Part shown: positions 23,342 through 34,855 of the stretch, one piece after another
How the letters are laid out: each line of letters opens with the position of its first letter
Position numbering within the stretch: position 1 is the stretch's first letter
NCBI GenBank assembly: GCA_025716815.1
Contig: JAIXMN010000016.1
Coordinates: 124,001-188,000, forward strand
DNA length: 64,000 bases
DNA from: Dichotomocladium elegans
Lineage: Eukaryota; Mucoromycota; Mucoromycetes; Mucorales; Lichtheimiaceae
Reading direction: 5' to 3'
Notes under the pieces: generated by a model
What the model was told of the DNA's origin: nothing
The model's input: the letters and a program-made list of their open reading frames with translations, nothing else
Databases searched by the model: none
Made by a program: the position numbers and the translations under genes

Positions 23342-24410
23342 CTACACAGAAGACGACAAGGGATCCTTTTCGTACGGAATCGGGTCATCTTCAATGCCAA
23401 GCTCGTCCTGATTTTCACTCGCTCGGTTACTAAACACTAGAACTGCAACAACTTCCCCCACCCCCCGAGTGACTTCTTGCATCTGTTTGGGTATTTTGAC
23501 TTGCCTTGAATTCGCTTGGTTTGTTGGGCAGATGCTCGGTAATGGTGTCGAATATGTCTCGAAACTAATAGCCGCAGGTCAGTCGGCGTGCATACGTTTC
23601 TTTTTACCTTCTCCCGTGATAATACCAGTTTACGTCGAGATCGCCATTCTTTCCGCATTGCATCAAACTGCTTGTTGATCTTTGTCTTTTCTTCTTGATC
23701 GATAAGCTCTTGGCCTGCCTTGAGCTTTTGTAGGCGTTGCTTGTGAATAGTATTCTGTGTAGATAGATAAGAGGTTCGTTCCGCCTCGGTAGGTTCGCCC
23801 CCGTAATATAAGTAGTACCTCCTGCTGCAGCTTATCGGCCATGGCCCTGGCGTCTTGCGTTGTGGGCGTGTTCGTTGTGGTTCGCAAAGTCTGCGTTAAC
23901 TTTAGGTTTTCTTGGGAAATCTCTTCGAGCGTTTTGGTGAGTTGGTCGATCTCCGTCTGGATTGCTTCAGACGCCTCCGCTGAAGGGATGTCGTCTTTGC
24001 TCTATCATGATTTTTGGTGGATGAAAGAAAAAAGGGTTCCTTCTTTTTATTTGGGAGGAGGGCAACTGCTGCAATACCTGCTTTATGCTGTAGATGGACA
24101 TCTTGCCGTACAATTTGGAAACCACCACGTCTTGTTCCGTAAGGCGTTCAAGGGCCTTGACAATATCGGTCTTGGGTTGTTTTCCATGCAGATTGTTGAA
24201 TATATCGGCTTCCAAGGAATAAGGGCTTTGTGTGAAAAGTGCGACACATATAGATACACACACACACAGAGAGAGAGAGAGTGTGTGTGTGTGTGTGTGA
24301 AAGAGCAAACACTCACTTGCACTATAAGGTCGGTTGACTTTGCGCAAGTAGCTGAGCACAACCGCGTCGTCTCCTGATCGCATCAAAAGTTTGTTGATGG
24401 CATGCGCCAT
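23342..24410 (-). CDS. hop2: Meiotic recombination protein Hop2 (PSMC3IP/TBPIP)
   Basis: Partner of Mnd1 that stimulates Dmc1/Rad51 strand invasion in meiosis. The N-terminal winged helix reads VLSYLRKVNRPYSATDIFNN with the exon junction inside YSA-TDIF, then KALERLTEQDVVVSKLYGK and IYSIKQ. The central coiled coil is EIDQLTKTLEEISQENLKL and the C-terminal part reads MRKEWRSRRKL and FRDIFDTITEHLP, matching the family's closing helices. Six exons. The last intron (23408-23504) is GC-AG, joining SEFK to DELGIEDDP; ignoring it gives an open but non-conserved insertion. The first intron holds a compound CA/GA/GT repeat. Presence of Hop2 implies a meiotic programme in the organism. Confidence 0.9.
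23408..23504 (-). other. GC-AG intron in Hop2
   Basis: The donor is AAG|GCAAGT and the acceptor ATCAG. Removal joins SEFK to DELGIEDDP in phase 0. Confidence 0.75.
24250..24300. repeat. Compound (CA)n(GA)n(GT)n microsatellite
   Basis: A CA tract, a GA tract and a GT tract follow one another inside intron 1 of the Hop2 gene. The CA and GT arms are mutually complementary, so the repeat can fold into a hairpin with the GA tract in the loop. Confidence 0.85.
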
Positions 24411-25401
24411 CGAAAATGCGTGTTATATTCAGTTGCATGCCACACATCATCCCTCCCTTTCTCTCTCCTCTCATATATGCTGGTTCTCGATGGTGTATTC
24501 CGCCCCGCTTCCGCGCCCCCTCCTTCATTCTTGGCAGAGTAATGTAATACCTTCTTTACTTGACGTCTTTTTTTTGCCCATTGGGAAAGAAAAGAAAAAA
24601 GAGAGAAGCAGATTGGGGTCCCGCAGCCCACAGTGGGTGGATGGGAGTGTCTTTAAAGAACAAACAATATCTCTCTCTCTCTTTTTCGAGTGCATCCACT
24701 AGCAATGCGACCATAGATCATCCATAGCATGTGGCGGAAATGGTGAAGGGTACGATGGGATAACGATTGCTCTTAACATCTTGTCGCATGACGTTATTAT
24801 AATTGCTTGGCTGGTGTGATCATAACGCGCATGGTGAGCAAAAGGCTCTCTCTATCTCTTTTTATTTGCATTGATGCTACTTAGCTTCACGCATTACATG
24901 TATACACACATATATGTATGTATATTTGAAAAAACCTATCTCTTGCGCCTGCGTGTCTGTCGATGGTCCCCTCCAAAAAAAATACGGTATGCATATGGTG
25001 GTGTCTGTATGTAATGTTATTTTGCACGATAACATGTAGCAGGAGCGCGCCATCGTTTCACGAACGCGTTACACATACACATACCATTGTTTCTGCACGC
25101 ACGTATGCTTACATACAGGCCGATGCGATGAACGTTGCAAAACTGGATGAAGCCAAAGCGACAATGCAAAGCATAGCCTTGTTCACAGAGGGCGGATGGA
25201 TCAGAGTCAACGGCGTATGGGAAAGGCGCAGTAAAGCGCTCTACAAGAGCATTTGTGCCCAATAAACAAATTCGTGTTTATGTGTTTATACAGCCATTCC
25301 AACCCCCCCCAAAACAGTCATGAAAAAGTCGATTTCTGAAACGCGTAGTTTCTCCTCTTCCTTCCTTCCTTACTTTCTTCCTTCTCGTTGTCCATCTTCC
25401 A
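24411..25401. other. Divergent promoter region of Hop2 and Argonaute
   Basis: About 1 kb between two divergently transcribed genes, with no convincing coding frame. Pyrimidine-rich blocks lie at about 24446-24475 and directly before the Argonaute start (about 25355-25400). Confidence 0.45.
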
Positions 25402-28400
25402 ATGTCCCTCGCACTGACAGAATACGTCCTGCGCCCCAACACAGGCCGTGCGGGCAAGCCGATGCGCGTACGGAGCAACTTTTTTGAAATCACCCGTTTC
25501 CCAATAGATCATCTGTACCACTATGACATTTCCATTGATCCACCCAGTGCACCTCCAGCCATTTTTCGCAAGGTCTGGAAGGCTTTTGAGGATACGAAAG
25601 GGCATTCTGTCTTGAGGGGCATCAAGACAATTTACGATGGTCGGAAGAACGTGTTCTCGCCAAAACCTCTCCCGCTGGTGGACAACGCCAGTCAATTTGA
25701 AGCAAGTCGTTGTTGTTGTTTTTGCTCCAAACGCGAATAAAACGGTTATTCGTACCTTGTGGACTTATCTGTCGCTGCCGTTTATTAGGTAGAACTCCAG
25801 GATTCGGATGCGACATCCAAACGAGCAGGTGGAACGTTCAGGGTCCGAATCAAGAAGGCAGGAGAAATTAACATGGACAACCTCCGACAGTTCCTGAATG
25901 GTGAATCGAGCTTGACACCAAACTGTTTGACAGGTGCGGTGCGCGTATTGTTTCTTTTGCAACAGAAGAAGAAGAAGCTCATCCGTTTTCGAGTGTACAT
26001 GTATATATATAGCAATCATGGTGCTTGACGTGTTGATCCGACATTTGCCGAGTATGATGTATGCCACGGTCGGCCGGTCCTTTTTTACACCGCAGGATAA
26101 GCGTATTCTGCCAAACGGTGCTGAGGTGTGGCAGGGCTTCTATCAATCCGCACGCCCTGCCGTCGGAAAAATGGTGATCAATGTGGACGTTAGCGCGACG
26201 GCGTTTTATGAGAACGATCAATTACCTGAGGTGGTGGCCAAGGTGCTCGGACGCCGGTCGATTGACGAGATGCGACGCGGGATCAGCGACCGGGATCGGG
26301 CGCGACTGGAAAAGGCGCTCAAGGGGATCAAGGTGCAGGTGCTCCACCGTGGCGAGACTGTGCGCAAGTACAAGATCCTGAAGCTGACACCGACACCTCT
26401 GGAGCGCACGGTCTTCAAGGATATTGAGAAAAACGAGGAGATAAGCGTCGCAACGTATTTCCAGCGGCAGTACAACATCCGGTTAGCCTATCCGTTCCTG
26501 CCATGTGTCGTTGTCAAAAAGGACATCTTCCTTCCGATGGAAGTGTGCCAGGTCGTAGGCGGACAGCGGTTCATGAAGAAGCTCAATGAGAAGCAGACGG
26601 CGGAGATGATCAAGTTCACATGCCAAAAGCCCAGTGTCCGCGCTAGCAAGATCAACCACGGTTTCAACATGCTCCAGTACAAGAATAACCCCTATATTGA
26701 GCAGTTCGGCATGACCGTCAAGCCAGAAATGACGACCATCTCGGCGCGGGTGCTTCCCACGCCGCAGATCTCATACTCCCCCTCCAGCCAGGATGGCACC
26801 TTTGCGCCCGTCGGTGGCGCCTGGAACTTGCGCGGCAAAAAGGTCGCGCAGGGGGCTGTCCTCGGATCATGGTCAGTTGTCAATTTCCACGCGCAGAGCA
26901 CGACGCCTGCCATCCAGCGGTTTGTCCGCGAACTGTGCCAGACGTTTGTGGACACTGGTCTGGTAAGCTCTAGGAAAAAAGAAGCCATAACACTTGCCAG
27001 TTGCAGCTAGCGCGACTGATTTTCATGCTTCTCTTTCCGCAGAACGTCGTCAACCGCCAACCGCCTATCACACACGGCGATCCCCAAGGTAACATTGACC
27101 GCACATTAAAAGAAGCCTGGCTCAAGGCAGGTAACGGGGCCAAGGCAACGCCTCAGTTGATCTTGTGCATCTTGCCAAATACAGGAGTACCGCTTTACGC
27201 GGAAATTAAACGCATCTCGGATACTGGTAATAATAAGAGAACGCATGACTACCTCTTGGGAGAGGGGGTTGGGAGGTGATTAGCACCTGCATGCGCTAAA
27301 TCGCCCATCATTTCAAGTCATCGGCATTCCTACGCAATGTGTCCAGAGCAAACACATCAACGATGCCAAGAAACAATATTGTGCGAATGTATGCCTCAAG
27401 GTCAACATGAAACTGGGCGGAATGAACCTCTATCTGTCAGCTCAGCAGATTCCTTTTATCTCGGAGCGCCCGACCATTGTGTTTGGTGGGGACGTGACTC
27501 ATCCTGCTCCGGGTATGCTGCTGCTGCTGCTACTGCTACTATTGAGGGCGAAGAAATGATTTTCCTAACTTTGCATCAGGTGATATGAGCCGCCCCTCTG
27601 TCGCAGCAGTGGTGGCGAGCATGGACGCGAGGGCATCACGGTACGCGAGTGCCATCCGAGTGCAAGCAAACCGGACCGAGATTGTGGCTGACCTAGCGAA
27701 CATGGTCAAGGAGCTTCTCAAGAGCTTTTACCGGTCATGCGGGCAAAAACCTGAGCGGATTCTGTTTTATCGTGATGGGGTCTCGGAGGGACAGTTCAAG
27801 GCCGTGCTTGACAATGAGGTGCAGGCAATCAAAGGTGACCAAAGGCATCCACAAATAAGGGGGAGAGGGGGGAGATTCTTCGATAGGTTGCGGTCGGCTG
27901 ACTTTTTAATGGCGTCACGGTCTGTTAGCGGCCTGCACCTCCCTCGACAGTGACTACAGGCCCAAAGTGACCTTTGTGGTAGTGCAAAAGCGGCACCATG
28001 CCCGATTCTTCCCAGTCGATCCGAAGGATGCCGATCGAACAGGCAACTGTCAGCCGGGGACAGTGGTCGATACCGATATAGTCCATCCATTCGAGTTTGA
28101 CTTTTGTACGTAGCGAAACAACAGCATCAGGACATGGACGCATGCTCAAAAAACGACCTCTTAGATCTCCAGTCGCATGCGGGTCTTCAGGGAACCTCCC
28201 GTCCGACCCATTACCACGTCTTGTACGATGATAACCGCTTCACGTCCGATGAACTCCAGGAACTCACCTACCGCCTGTGTTACATCTACGGTCGTGCAAC
28301 ACGTGCAGTCTCGATCGTTCCTCCGGCCTACTATGCCGACCTGGTGGCGGCCCGTGCCCGCTTCCATCGCAGAGGCGAGAACTGGTCTGATACTGAGGCC

Positions 28401-28589
28401 ACTTCGGAATCCCTCGATTCTGAGCAACAGATCGCAAGCTTTGCGTCCGTCAAGCCTGAGCTCCAAAAACGTAAGTCGTCGTGAACCCTCGGGAAAGCAC
28501 ATGTGGTTCAAGCAGTCCTTATTCACTCAAACTACTCGCATCCCTCCCTTACCGCCCGGAAAATCCTTTTAGTCATGTACTATATGTAG
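25402..28589 (+). CDS. ago1: Argonaute (RNA-silencing slicer)
   Basis: Small-RNA-guided effector nuclease of RNA interference, about 840 aa in nine exons. The N and linker regions begin [15 protein letters not shown]; the PAZ domain lies on the long exon about 26016-26965 ([29 protein letters not shown] end); MID carries the 5'-phosphate-binding Tyr and Lys of [12 protein letters not shown] and the [12 protein letters not shown] motif; PIWI carries all four catalytic residues: Asp in [11 protein letters not shown], the Glu finger in [11 protein letters not shown], Asp in [11 protein letters not shown] and His in THYHVLYDD. Intron 1 (25702-25788) is GC-AG. The last coding exon is only 17 nt (28573-28589) and supplies the C-terminal LMYYM that reaches the active site in this family. 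It is predicted to be slicing-competent. No Dicer or RdRP gene lies in the window. Confidence 0.96.
25702..25788 (+). other. GC-AG intron in Argonaute
   Basis: The donor is GAA|GCAAGT and the acceptor TATTAG. Removal joins SQFE to VELQDSD in phase 0. Confidence 0.85.
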
Positions 28590-28831
28590 CAGGGAGTAAT
28601 CAAGAACCGGTGATTTTCTGTTATCGTCGACCTATTTGGAATAAAAAGAATTTCACATGCTTCAGGGTAAAAGGTTACAACCTCGCGCTCTCTCTTTTTT
28701 TGACATGCACACACACACACACACAAAGATATGAGAGACACCTGTTCTTCTCTTCTTTTACCTTCCCTCCCCCCCTTTTTTTCCCCTTTTTCTCCAATCG
28801 CTTATCGTTCATTACCCAATCTCTACTTCTC

Positions 28832-30107
28832 ATGCCCTTCATCAGCACCTGGAGGAGGACGCCATCCACGACATTTTCTGCAGCAACGGCCTCGAAAAAG
28901 GCGCCTTGTGCGGCCGCCGACAAGTACCAATATGTTGAAGAGATACTTAACGCAGCAGACTACTATCAAGTGCTGGGTGTTAGCAAAGACGCCTCTGTAG
29001 AAGATGTTCGGCGGGCTTATATTCGGGTTCGGTTTTATTTTTTTTCCCCGGTGTGGGTTATAATATGTATAAACAGCTCACACACTCGCTCTCTCTATTT
29101 TCAGCGAAGTCGAGTATGTCATCCCGATAAGTTTGTTCCGCCTTATCCGCGGGCAACAGAGAGCTTTCAAGGTAGTCCTGGTCGTCTTGCGCTAAGAACG
29201 ATTTCACATGGACTGACACCTATCGGTCTGTCCTACAACAAAAACTCTCCCCTTTCTTCCCCCCCCCAAAAAAAAATTAGTGCTTTCATTGGCATATGAG
29301 ACGCTCAGCAACTCGACTACCAAGCTCATGTACGATCTTAATACCACCCAGTCTGGGACTGGTGTGACGGTAGACGACGATGCTCCAAACGATACACTCC
29401 AGCGTGTGCTTCATCAGGTGAGAGAGAGGAAGAATGATAGATGCCCATATTAATAGGTGTTTCAATTTAAACAAGTTATTTGTCGAAATGATGGACGGAG
29501 AGTTTCAAACGATGCACGCCTTTATACGTGAGAAGCAACATAGATTACATGAATATTGCAATACACATATCCTTATCTATTGGATGAGGTTCTAGATACC
29601 CTCAACGAAACGAACCCAGCGATGCGTATCAGTGAAGACGCCGTGCTCCAGATCGAGCTTGCTTTTCGCAAAATGCGGGCTTTGCTTTTATGTAAGTTCC
29701 ATCTTCAAGAGATACGACGAGAGAGTGTTGCTGGTAGTTGATTCCCGATCGCCGCTCTATATATAGCCACCCATACGTACTACAAGGTGATCCAGTTTGA
29801 TCTGATGCGGCTCTACGAACTCCAGCAAGAGCTGAGACGGCTCTCCTACTTTGATGTTTGGCGACGGATGCAGCTCTCGATCACCATTTGCAAAATCCTG
29901 CTACAGCTCCCGATCATGATCAACACCGCCTCGCGCGAAAAGTACCACCAGCAGCAACAGCACATCAAGGATACGCCGCTCTCCGAGGCGGAGAGGAGGA
30001 GGGACCACCATGCCGATGGCATTCTCGGTCCTCGAGTGGAAAATGCCCTCAAGATGGCAGTCCATATGCTCGAGGCGGGCGAACGCTACACCGGCACCTC
30101 CTCTTGA
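28832..30107 (+). CDS. J-domain co-chaperone
   Basis: Hsp40-type protein. The J domain is complete once introns are removed: DYYQVLGVSKDASVEDVRRA, YIR-RSRVCHPDKF with the HPD motif, and LSLAYETLSNSTTKLMYDL. The rest is helical: LQRVLHQ-LFVEMMDGEFQTM, then AFRKMRALLL, FDLMRLYELQQELRRLSYFD and a C-terminal GPRVENALKMAVHMLEAGER. No Gly/Phe region or zinc-finger domain is visible, so it is a class III J protein; the specific client is unknown. The start at 28832 precedes a Ser/Thr-rich leader of about 40 residues. The first intron donor (near 29028) is weak, and the exon around 29480-29600 is the least certain. Confidence 0.82.
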
Positions 30108-31692
30108 TAGGATTTATGGTCTGTCCTAACTTGTTCCCTTTTCCCGTATAGCCTCTTCTCTTTCTTTGCAAGGATATATATATGTACATATATACTGGAT
30201 CTTCTTCTTCATGAAACCTCCCCCCTCCCCTTCCAACTTCTTTTTTAGAACAATATAACAATCCTATCCAAAAATCGCCCGAGTCTGCCACCTACCCACC
30301 GCGTGCACGTAGACGTATCTAGATATATATATATATATATATATGCATCCCTGTCACTTTTCTCGCCTGTCTTCCATCTTACGGGACTGTATGGCAATGT
30401 GCCACATATGAAAGCGTTTATTGCGTAGAACCACTTGACGCGCCCAATCAAACTATGGCTGCAGAGGGGGCACGGTTTCTCTCTCTGACCTGTAAAACTG
30501 AGGGGTGTGACTGTTGGTTTTCTTGGGTGGGTGGGGGGGGGGAAGCGACTGGTGCTTCGGCGATGGATGAGCATCCATGAGAACATGAAGCGGATCGAAA
30601 AGGGCCGATGGGATGGGGTTTGGGCATGCGCGCGCGCGCAAAAAAAAACAAAAAGTGGATGTATAATAGGTGCGCTTTCCGAGGGCGATGCTGATGCATA
30701 CTGGAAGGCGATCGGGCAAACATTGGTTTTGCGTGTGTGTATGAATGCTGGGGTTTATAGACAATGATCCAGCGCCCTCGGCAGGTATGGTTGGATTCAT
30801 TCTCGCTCGCTCGCTCGCTCGCTCGCGCGCGCCAGTAGGAGCGACCGATTTTCCGTGCCGAATCCCCCGCCCCGCGTCGAAACGATGGTGCAGACCAAAG
30901 GAGGGTGCTTGGTCCTAATCGGTTTGCACCACAAGCAGAACCGCTCGATCGGGCAATTGGACGTCCAACGTGGCTCCGAGTCCTCGACGGACGCGTCGTC
31001 ATCCATGGCCTCGAGAGGGGTGGTCCCACGGGTGAGGTATCGGGCAAGGCCCATGCAATGGATACCTAACCGGCTCCTCCCCGCCCCACACACATACCCA
31101 AAAGCTCACAAAGCAAGCCCATCATCATCATCATCAGGCAGACCCATCGCACCGTCTGCTCACCAGTACGTGCAGTAAACAGCAGCAGTCCCTTATTCTA
31201 TACCCCTTTCCGAACACGATGAGAAAGTGCAAGATCAGAGCATCATTTCCGGAAAGGACAATGTAGGTTTGATGTGCCCAAGGGCCTGTCTCCTCCCTCC
31301 TCTTTCTCTCTTACAGAAGATGCGGGAAAAGAGACTGACTGACTTGGCATTTTTTATTATTATTGTTGTTTACTCTCAGATGACTGCTGTAAGTGGAGGA
31401 GAGATGTCAAAAAGAGAAGGGTATCCTGAAAGGAAGGGGAAGAGTAAAAAAAAGGGAGGAGGGGAAGTGAGTGGGTGTGTGGTATGCATGATTTGGTATC
31501 TGGAAGAGCAGAAAGGAAAAAAGATTTTGCGAGATGAAAAGGCAAGGGAGAAGATGTACAATGTTTTTTTTTTTTTTTTACATATTATCAAGGCTGGTGG
31601 TGTACATGGACTCCATGGTTTGCTTTTGCAATACACCTTGCTGGAACCTACGTTAGAATGTGAGCACCTGTGCATGCGTCCATGTGTATGTC
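30108..31692. other. Intergenic with simple repeats
   Basis: About 1.6 kb between the ends of the convergent J-protein and bHLH genes. It holds an AT repeat (about 30320-30344), a perfect (CTCG)n run followed by CGCG (about 30803-30834) and a poly-T run at 31564-31579. Some open frames are long but low-complexity, and none resembles a known protein. TGTACATA at 30183-30190, 76 nt after the J-protein stop, matches a Pumilio site. Confidence 0.45.
30803..30834. repeat. (CTCG)n tetranucleotide repeat
   Basis: About six perfect CTCG units followed by alternating CG in the spacer downstream of the J-protein gene. The CG-alternating end could adopt Z-DNA. Confidence 0.75.
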
Positions 31693-32771
31693 TTACTTTC
31701 GTAATTCCTCGTTTTCACGCGCAAGCCGCTCCAGCTCGGCAAGGATGGTCATCTGTGTTGCCTTGAGATGCTGAATGTGCTGCACAGCTAAGAAAAGAAA
31801 AGAAAAAAGGTTCAATTCCACTTCATCCCGGGGGGGAGGGGAGGGGTTTTTTGGAGAGGGGATGGCCTATATATTACTTCGATGCAAGAGAGCCACCTTG
31901 CTCATTTTTTTGTTCAGACACGCGGGCAATTCGTTTCTCAGGTCTTCAAAGCCGTCCTTGATCTGCGCTCGCCGCTTCTGTTCAGATTGGATATGAATCT
32001 GGCGCCTCAGCTCGGCCGTTGTTGTTGTTGTTGTCTTCGATTGGCTATATATAGAGATCGTCGATACCGTGTTAATTCTCACCTCCCCGATTGATGTCGT
32101 CGCCTCCTCCTCCTCCGTCGCTGCTTTCTTTTTACCTGTCTTGATCTTCTCCACCACGGGTGCGGGTACTGGTACTGGTGCGGGCAGTCCCATCCTCTGG
32201 CGCACTTTCTGTGTCTGCGGATGCCTTGTTCTCATCACAGACCGGCTGTTGCTGCTGTTCAAAGGTTTCTTTCGAGTACTGCAAGAACTCTGCTCCGGGG
32301 CAGAATGGCTCGGGGATGAGCGGGTGATGGGGGGTTCTAAGAGACGATGTGGTAGATGACGATGAGGAGGCCACCAGCATCGGCGGCTCGGGTGGGTTGT
32401 GGGACAGCGGACTTGGTGAGGGCGACGAGGGCGATATGACCGAGTCCGAGCTCCCGAAGAGACCGCCCGCACTAGAAAGATGATAATGTTGTTGTTGTTG
32501 TTGGGGGGCAGGGTGTGCGTAAGTCAATGTGGCTGCGGTCGTTGCCGTCGTCGACGTCATGTACAATCCTGTGGATAATCCCATTCCCTCGAAATAAGCA
32601 CGGGTGCCGAACAGAACAGTGTGTGTATGTGACCCAATAATTACCATGGTAAAGGAAAGGTTGCTGACGGTGCTGATGCTGATCCATGAGCTTTGCAGGA
32701 TCTTGAGGGTGATGATGCAAAGGAAAAGCAGTGGTCATTGTCTCGTTCGGATGGAAAGGAAAGTGGTCCAT
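31693..32771 (-). CDS. bHLH transcription factor
   Basis: DNA-binding factor of the E-box (CANNTG) type. The basic region and helix 1 read AELRRQIHIQSEQKRRAQIK then DGFEDLRNELP; the loop and helix 2 read NKKMSKVALLHR-TVQHIQHLKATQ, continued by a leucine-rich helix to LARENEELRK and the stop. The N-terminal about 180 residues are His/Gln/Ser/Pro-rich, typical of an activation region. A +1 frame change near 32150 is not a mutation: the intron from the GTAAAAAG donor after GGEDQD to the acceptor in CTCTATATATAG restores frame into QSKTTTTTT. The RIHIQSEQKRRAQI-type basic region groups it with Mlx/Ino4-like fungal factors, by similarity only. Four exons. The stop lies directly after the zipper-like helix. 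Confidence 0.86.
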
Positions 32772-34855
32772 TATATAGATTGAGCAGGGTGGGGAAGAAA
32801 AAAAAAAGGAGAGCAGGTAGGAGGGTCTTCAAACAGTAAAGGAGCAAGAAGAAGAAGAAGAAGAAGAAGAAAAAGTGCGAGAAAACGATCGCAGCAGGAT
32901 ATGGTGGATGCTCAGCAAGTGCGTATGGTGCCTCGGAGTGAGAAAGATTGCGTGGTTATATTTTTCTTGCTGCGCGACGAATCGAGGAGCTCAAGGCAAG
33001 ATGGTAAGCAGAGAGAAAGGGAAAAAGACGAAAGAGATGAACAAAAAGAAAGTGGGGCAAGACAGTCAGACAGACAGACAGAGAGAGATAGGGATATAGC
33101 ACCAGGACCTTATTTTAGGGAAGAAGAGTGAGCGGGGCACAATGCTACGGATATGCTACTTGCGATGTTACTAACCTTACCGCAAAATGCCTCGTCTTTT
33201 ATATAAAATAGGGACGTTTGTGTTCATCTCTCAGGCACCGACGCAGCACACTTGATGATAGATGTGTTACACTCGCACACACACACACACATATACACAG
33301 CACAGCACAACTTTCCGCGATTAAAAAATGGCGGCCCGCTTATCAAAATGGACTATCATGCGTAATGCAACATCCCTGGCACGGTAAGTGTTGTGTAGAC
33401 CATCAAAGGTGAATGAACCCAAGCGGGAGAGGGGGAGGGGGCGAACGATGGAAAATGGAGGCGATTCCTATTTACATCGCTCGATGGATTGGTACAGTAA
33501 ACACAATAGTGTGTAGCAATCATTGTAATAGTAGGAGCGGAGAGACAGTGGAGTTTTATCCCCCATTTTTGACGGCTCGGGTTTGGTGATGGGAAGGGGG
33601 GAGTTGGGGGGGGGTGTTGGAAGAGAAAACTGCGTTTAGCCTCCTCTCTCTCTCTTTTTTTATCTCTCTGGCACCTCCCCGTTTCCCCACCCCCACCCTT
33701 TCCCCCGCATCCACACACAAACAAACAAACACACAAACCGGCTTCGCTTCCATCCTCCGAAGAAGAGGTCGAGGAAGAAAGATGGAGGCTGTGAGGTAGA
33801 GGAAGAAACGGGTGTTTCAATAGCAAAAGATTGTACTCCGCACCGTGAAGCACTTTTTTCTTTTGACACCTGTTGTTAATAAATGAAATATATCGAAATA
33901 AAATAAAATCATGCTATGGTGATTTTATATCCGCGGTGATGAACGTATCCCATTGAGAGACACCCACACACACAGAGGGAAATTTCACAGACATGCACAC
34001 ATATCACTTTCGCCCATCCATGTACGGGCGGACTTGAACAGTTTGTCTGTCATTTGTTGCAGAGTCGTACACTGTAGAACCGTCCAGTGACTTTTTTGAC
34101 ATTTCAAAAATGGGAAAAAGCGATTGCGAATGTCATACAGTATCTCGAAAAAAGACATGAAGGGACTTTTTTTTTATCTTTGCGCCAGCTACAAACCCAT
34201 CACCGCCACAAGCCCTCCCCGCCATTTATTGTTATGTTCTTCCCTCTCCATCAGCCCGGTTCGCAATCACATGACTACCGGGCAGCGCGTTCGTCTCTGG
34301 GACATCTCTCGTTCTCTTCCAATCAGGGCCTGTCCTGATAGCCCTCTCTCCAAAAGGAGCATCAACCCGAAGAAAGTGGCAGTGCTGATGATAGATGGGG
34401 AGGGGGTCTTTTTCCACCAGCGCGCATCTTACGTACAATATCATCACCTTCCCGGTCTTTTCTTTTGCAACGACTGCAGCCCTTCGAGCAATGTACCTGT
34501 CCGAGCTCCGTTGTCCAGACACTTTAGCTTCTAACGGTAGTCAGGTTTTGATTTCAATCGTATTCGCACAACTTCCCCCTCCCGAACACAGCAACTAAAA
34601 GGGAGGGTTTCGTCAAAGAGGAAGGGTAGGGGAAGGCGAATTCAACACGCCAACTGTTATTCTCTCCGCCGCCGCCCCCCTTTGGTGTCGGAATGAAAGA
34701 GCAGATAGAGAGATAATATATTGCGTATATGGGCGAGTGCCGAGGGAATCTACTTCCCCCTGCTTTAATCTCCAGGAAAAAGATAAAGAGAGAGATCCAG
34801 GGAAAAAAAAAGGAGAGATGTCTATGTATGGAGAAAGACTGTTGCTGCAGTTTGT
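32772..34855. other. Intergenic, simple repeats
   Basis: About 2.1 kb between the bHLH 5' end and the SMYD 3' end. It holds an (AAG)n tract at about 32846-32872, (GACA)n at about 33062-33082, a (CA)n tract at about 33276-33292 and polypurine/polypyrimidine stretches. No coding sequence is recognised. TTTTATATAAAA at about 33198-33209 is a TATA-like element of unknown relevance. Confidence 0.4.

Noticed and set aside
30448..31178. Long open frames on both strands (up to 199 codons)
   Set aside because: Composition is repeat-driven, no domains are recognisable, and plus and minus frames overlap fully.
31800..31830. GGTTCAATTCC, like a tRNA B box
   Set aside because: No A box at the right distance and no cloverleaf; it lies in a bHLH intron.
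31867..32250. Apparent frameshift between the N-terminal part and the bHLH domain
   Set aside because: An intron from GACAG|GTAAAAAG to CTCTATATATAG restores frame into the basic region; the overlapping long frame is a shadow.
34020..34045. GGACTTGAAC, like a reverse-strand tRNA B box
   Set aside because: Flanks do not pair as an acceptor or T arm and no A box is found.
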